DNA of 8,336 nt from CBDULQ01 sp965368115 (GTDB lineage Bacteria > Pseudomonadota > Gammaproteobacteria > SZUA-229). Below the pieces are notes generated by a model. The model had not been told where the DNA came from. It saw nothing but the letters and a program-made list of their open reading frames with translations, and did not search any database. The stretch covers positions 1-8,336 of the forward strand of contig CBDULQ010000167.1 of the NCBI GenBank assembly GCA_965368115.1, read 5' to 3'. Of the stretch, positions 4,734 through 8,336 are shown piece after piece. The position numbers and the translations under genes are program-made. Within the stretch, counting starts at the first letter, position 1. Every line of letters starts with the position of its first letter.

Positions 4734-7700
4734 ATGTTTAAAAAAGTACTCATCGCCAATCGTGGCGCCATCGCCACACGCGTCATCCGCACCCTCAAGC
4801 GCATGGGCTGCCAGTCGGTGGCCGTGTACAACGAAGCGGACGCCGATTCGCTGCACGTATTGCAGGCGGACGAAGCGTATTCCCTGGGCGAAGGCCGTGC
4901 CGCAGACACCTACCTGGATCAGGACAAACTGTTCCAGGTTATCGAAGAAAGCGGCGCCGAGGCGGTGCATCCCGGTTACGGTTTTCTGAGCGAGAATCCG
5001 GACTTCGTCAAACGTTGCGAGCAGAACGGCATCGCTTTCATCGGCCCCACCACCGACCAGATGCAGGCCTTTGGTCTGAAACATACTGCCCGTGACCTGG
5101 CCCAGACCAATAACATTCCCCTGCTGCCTGGCAGCGGTTTGCTGGACAGTGTCGAGGAGGCCCTGCAGGCCGCGGAAGGGATCGGCTATCCATTGATGCT
5201 GAAAAGCACCGCCGGCGGCGGCGGTATCGGCATGCAGTTATGCTGGAACAGGGCCGAGCTGGAAAAAGCCTATGACTCGGTACGCCGCCTGAGCGAGAAC
5301 AACTTTTCCAACAGTGGTGTGTTCCTGGAAAAATTCATCAAGTACGCCCGTCATATCGAAGTACAGATTTTCGGCGACGGCGCAGGCGCGGCCATCGCCC
5401 TGGGCGAGCGCGACTGTTCCACCCAGCGCCGCAACCAGAAAGTGATCGAAGAGACACCGGCACCGAATATACCGGACAATATACGCCATCAGTTACACGA
5501 CACCGCAGTACGCCTGGTCAAAGCTGTCGACTATCGCAACGCAGGCACAGTCGAGTTCGTCTACGACGGCAACACCGACCAGTTTTATTTCCTGGAAGTA
5601 AATACCCGTCTGCAGGTCGAACACGGCGTCACCGAACAGATCTTCAGTGTCGACCTTGTCGAATGGATGGTGAAGCTGGCAGCGGGCGAGCTACCTGCGC
5701 TGGACACACTCGCCGCCGACCTGAAACCACAGGGCCATTCGATACAAACACGGGTTTATGCGGAAGATCCGAACAAGGACTTTCAGCCCTGTGCCGGATT
5801 ACTCAGCGATGTACGTTTCCCGGAAGCCGATCATTTACGCATCGATCACTGGCTCAGCACCGGCGTTGAAGTATCACCGTTTTTCGATCCCATGCTAGCC
5901 AAGGTGATTGTCACCGCCGCGGATCGCAATACGGCCATCAGCCAACTCGATGAGGCGCTGGGCAATATCAGCCTGTACGGCATCGAAACCAACATCGCCT
6001 ATGTGCGTGACATTCTCAACACCGAGGTATTTAAGAAAGGCGAAATCTTTACCCGTTATCTAAACGATTTCATCAGCCATCCCAGCACCATCGATGTCGT
6101 TAACGCAGGCACTCTGACGACCATTCAGGATTATCCCGCGCGCACCGGGTACTGGGATGTGGGCGTGCCACCCTCCGGTCCTTTCGATGCCTATTCATTC
6201 CGCCTCGGCAATCGACTGCTGAATAACCCTGATGATGTCGCAGGACTGGAAATCACGCTCAATGGTCCGACCCTGCGTTTCAACCAGGATACCGAGATCG
6301 TGTTGACCGGTGCCGCCATGGATGTTCAGCTCGACGACCAGCCTGTCGAGTTCTGGCAGGTGGTAAAAGTCGGCCGCGGCCAGACACTTAAAATCGGTAA
6401 AACCCGAGAAGCGGGTGCACGCGCTTATCTGTGTATTCGTAACGGTATTCAATGCCCGGAATATCTCGGCTCACGCTCTACATTTACCCTCGGCCAGTTC
6501 GGCGGCCATGCAGGCCGAGCTATTCGTGCCGGTGATGTACTGCACTTCGAACCCAGCGACAGTAATCTGCCTGCCACCCGAATCGATCCCGCGTTGCGCC
6601 CGGCCATCGACCATCGATGGACACTGCGCGTTATCTACGGCCCCCACGGCGCGCCGGAATTTTTTACCGAACAGGACATCGACACTTTCTTCAAACATGA
6701 ATGGGAAGTGCATTACAATTCCAGCCGCACCGGTATTCGCCTGGTCGGTCCACGACCAGAGTGGGCGCGCAGCGATGGTGGCGAAGCGGGCATGCACCCG
6801 TCCAACATTCATGACAACGCCTATGCCATCGGTACGGTGGATTTTACTGGCGATATGCCGGTCATCCTGGGCCCGGACGGCCCCTCACTGGGCGGTTTTG
6901 TCTGCCCGGCTACAGTGATTGCGGCCGACCTGTGGAAACTCGGTCAGCTGAAGGCCGGCGACAAAATTAAATTCGTTCCGGTGAGCATCGACGATGCGGT
7001 CGCCGTCGAAACCGCACAGAATCAGTCCATCACTCATCTGAGTTTCAGCGATCATCAACCGCAAACCGCAGCACTCGCCTCACCGATCATTAAAACCATC
7101 GACGAAAGCGAGTACGGTGCCAAAGTGGTGTATCGCCCCTCCGGCGACAAATACCTGCTGGTGGAGTTCGGCGAACTCATCCTCGACATCGAATTACGTT
7201 TCCGCGTACATGCGCTGATGCTGTGGCTGAACGACAACAAACCGAATGGTGTTATGGAACTGACGCCGGGCATTCGCTCGCTGCAGATTCATTACGACAG
7301 CCAGGTGATTTCATTGCAACATCTGGTTGATATTCTCGACAAGGGTATGGCCTCCCTGCAGCGCATCGAAGACCTTGAAGTACCTGCGCGCATCGTGCAC
7401 CTGCCATTGAGCTGGGATGATGAGAACTGCCGACTGGCCATCGAAAAATACATGCAGTCGGTGCGCAAGGATGCCCCCTGGTGCCCGAGCAACATCGAGT
7501 TCATTCGCCGCATCAACGGCCTGGATGACATCCAGCAGGTGAAAGACATCGTTTTCAACGCCAACTACCTGGTGATGGGACTCGGCGATGTCTATCTCGG
7601 CGCCCCGGTCGCGACCCCCATGGACCCGCGTCATCGTCTTGTGACGACCAAGTACAATCCGGCACGCACCTGGACCGCGGAAAACTCGGTGGGTATCGGC

Positions 7701-8336
7701 GGTTCCTATTTATGTGTTTACGGTATGGAAGGCCCCGGCGGCTACCAGTTCGTTGGTCGCACTCTGCAGATGTGGAATCGTTATCATCGTACCGTGGAAT
7801 TCAGCAAGCCCTGGCTGTTACGCTTCTTCGACCAGATCAAATTCTTTGAAGTGTCCGCAGAAGAGCTGCAGACCATTCGTCGCGACTTTCCACGCGGTCG
7901 TTATCACATTGAAATCGAAGAAACCCAATTCAAACTTGCCGATTATCTACAGTTCGTTGAAGACAATCAGGATAGCATCGACGAATTCACCCGTAAGCGC
8001 CAGCAGGCCTTCGACGACGAACTGGCGGAATGGGTACGTAGCGGACAGATTAATTTCGAGTCCGACCAGGACCTGACCAGCAGCAGTGGCGAAGAAGAAG
8101 CCTTGCCGGAAAATTGCGTTGCCATCGAAAGTCCGGTCGCCGGCAATGTCTGGAAAATGCTGGTTAAACCGGGTGATGAAGTGCAGGAAGGTGACGCACT
8201 GATGATTCTGGAATCGATGAAAATGGAAATCGAAATCGTCGCACCGCATGCCGGCATCGTCTATGCCGTGAATCGCAGTGAAGGCAGCCAGGTGGCGGCC
8301 GGCCAGGCACTGGTGGTTTTGCAGGAGGCTGAAGCA
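4734..8336 (+). CDS. Biotin-dependent urea/guanidine carboxylase (runs to the window edge)
   Basis: A multidomain cytoplasmic enzyme, 1201 codons with no stop before the window ends; the family is about 1200 residues, so it is complete or nearly so. Order of domains: biotin carboxylase with ATP-grasp (about 1-445), starting MFKKVLIANRG, glycine-rich loop GGGGIGM (161-167), active-site run EVNTRLQVEH (288-297); carboxyltransferase halves related to KipA/AHS2 (about 455-745, TIQDYPARTG at 463-472) and KipI/AHS1 (about 795-1000); a linker region with GLGDVYLGAP and GPGGYQFVGRT; and a biotin carrier domain (about 1120-1201) with ESMKM, biotinyl lysine Lys1163. It carboxylates urea to allophanate or guanidine to carboxyguanidine; the upstream riboswitch and the DUF1989 pair favour guanidine. 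No purine-rich ribosome binding site lies in the 18 nt after the riboswitch. ATG 4734 is chosen because it begins the conserved N-terminus. Allophanate hydrolase is expected next. Confidence 0.95.
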   Translation, partial: MFKKVLIANRGAIATRVIRTLKRMGCQSVAVYNEADADSLHVLQADEAYSLGEGRAADTYLDQDKLFQVIEESGAEAVHPGYGFLSENPDFVKRCEQNGIAFIGPTTDQMQAFGLKHTARDLAQTNNIPLLPGSGLLDSVEEALQAAEGIGYPLMLKSTAGGGGIGMQLCWNRAELEKAYDSVRRLSENNFSNSGVFLEKFIKYARHIEVQIFGDGAGAAIALGERDCSTQRRNQKVIEETPAPNIPDNIRHQLHDTAVRLVKAVDYRNAGTVEFVYDGNTDQFYFLEVNTRLQVEHGVTEQIFSVDLVEWMVKLAAGELPALDTLAADLKPQGHSIQTRVYAEDPNKDFQPCAGLLSDVRFPEADHLRIDHWLSTGVEVSPFFDPMLAKVIVTAADRNTAISQLDEALGNISLYGIETNIAYVRDILNTEVFKKGEIFTRYLNDFISHPSTIDVVNAGTLTTIQDYPARTGYWDVGVPPSGPFDAYSFRLGNRLLNNPDDVAGLEITLNGPTLRFNQDTEIVLTGAAMDVQLDDQPVEFWQVVKVGRGQTLKIGKTREAGARAYLCIRNGIQCPEYLGSRSTFTLGQFGGHAGRAIRAGDVLHFEPSDSNLPATRIDPALRPAIDHRWTLRVIYGPHGAPEFFTEQDIDTFFKHEWEVHYNSSRTGIRLVGPRPEWARSDGGEAGMHPSNIHDNAYAIGTVDFTGDMPVILGPDGPSLGGFVCPATVIAADLWKLGQLKAGDKIKFVPVSIDDAVAVETAQNQSITHLSFSDHQPQTAALASPIIKTIDESEYGAKVVYRPSGDKYLLVEFGELILDIELRFRVHALMLWLNDNKPNGVMELTPGIRSLQIHYDSQVISLQHLVDILDKGMASLQRIEDLEVPARIVHLPLSWDDENCRLAIEKYMQSVRKDAPWCPSNIEFIRRINGLDDIQQVKDIVFNANYLVMGLGDVYLGAPVATPMDPRHRLVTTKYNPARTWTAENSVGIGGSYLCVYGMEGPGGYQFVGRTLQMWNRYHRTVEFSKPWLLRFFDQIKFFEVSAEELQTIRRDFPRGRYHIEIEETQFKLADYLQFVEDNQDSIDEFTRKRQQAFDDELAEWVRSGQINFESDQDLTSSSGEEEALPENCVAIESPVAGNVWKMLVKPGDEVQEGDALMILESMKMEIEIVAPHAGIVYAVNRSEGSQVAAGQALVVLQEAEA

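Noticed and set aside
4690..4989. 99-codon + strand frame starting at ATG in the riboswitch linker
   Set aside because: It overlaps the carboxylase N-terminus in another frame, has a low-complexity Ser/Pro/Thr composition and no family motif; the biotin carboxylase frame is clearly the real one.
4605..5084. 159-codon minus-strand frame
   Set aside because: It is the antisense shadow of the carboxylase start and of the riboswitch region; no start signal or recognisable domain.
1..8336. Mobile elements, CRISPR arrays, tRNA or rRNA genes
   Set aside because: No transposase, terminal repeats, spaced direct repeats or structural RNA gene signatures were seen; coding sequence fills nearly the whole window.

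Overview
The window is a single-direction (+ strand) nitrogen-acquisition gene cluster from what looks like a proteobacterium, probably a gammaproteobacterium. That placement rests on moderately GC-rich coding sequence, proteobacterial-style protein sequences and the gene set; it is an inference and no species can be named. Seven coding regions fill almost all of the DNA and look like one operon or two tightly linked ones. No promoter or convincing terminator is visible, so the main promoter probably lies upstream of position 1.

Layout: (1) the 3' end of a NitT/TauT-type ABC transporter ATPase (1-581); (2) a creatininase-family metal amidohydrolase with a TTG start overlapping the previous stop (578-1351); (3) a type III (GlnT-like) glutamine synthetase (1368-2729); (4) a NikR-like ribbon-helix-helix regulator 2 nt later (2732-3196); (5) a 61-nt gap and then two DUF1989 'urea carboxylase-associated' proteins that overlap by 8 nt (3258-4013, 4006-4644); (6) an 89-nt gap holding two tandem GC-rich stem-loops with ACGA and ACGG tetraloops, the hallmark of the guanidine-II (mini-ykkC) riboswitch (4669-4715); (7) a biotin-dependent carboxylase of about 1200 residues annotated in databases as urea carboxylase (4734 to the window edge), visible through its C-terminal biotinyl-lysine domain.

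How it fits together: the riboswitch argues that the substrate is guanidine rather than urea. The working model is: uptake by the ABC transporter; carboxylation of guanidine to carboxyguanidine by the biotin enzyme; deimination to allophanate by the DUF1989 pair (reported in the literature as carboxyguanidine deiminase, CgdAB); hydrolysis of allophanate to ammonia and CO2 by an allophanate hydrolase expected just downstream of the window; and capture of the ammonia by the glutamine synthetase. The creatininase-family enzyme and the NikR-like regulator are the least explained members. The regulator has lost the cysteine ligand of classical NikR, and the creatininase homologue has a variant NSHVTN motif.

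The most interesting points are the internal guanidine-II riboswitch, a second and less canonical pair of ACGR-loop hairpins that spans the ribosome binding site and start codon of the first DUF1989 gene, the altered metal site of the NikR-like protein, and the recruitment of a creatininase homologue and a dedicated glutamine synthetase.
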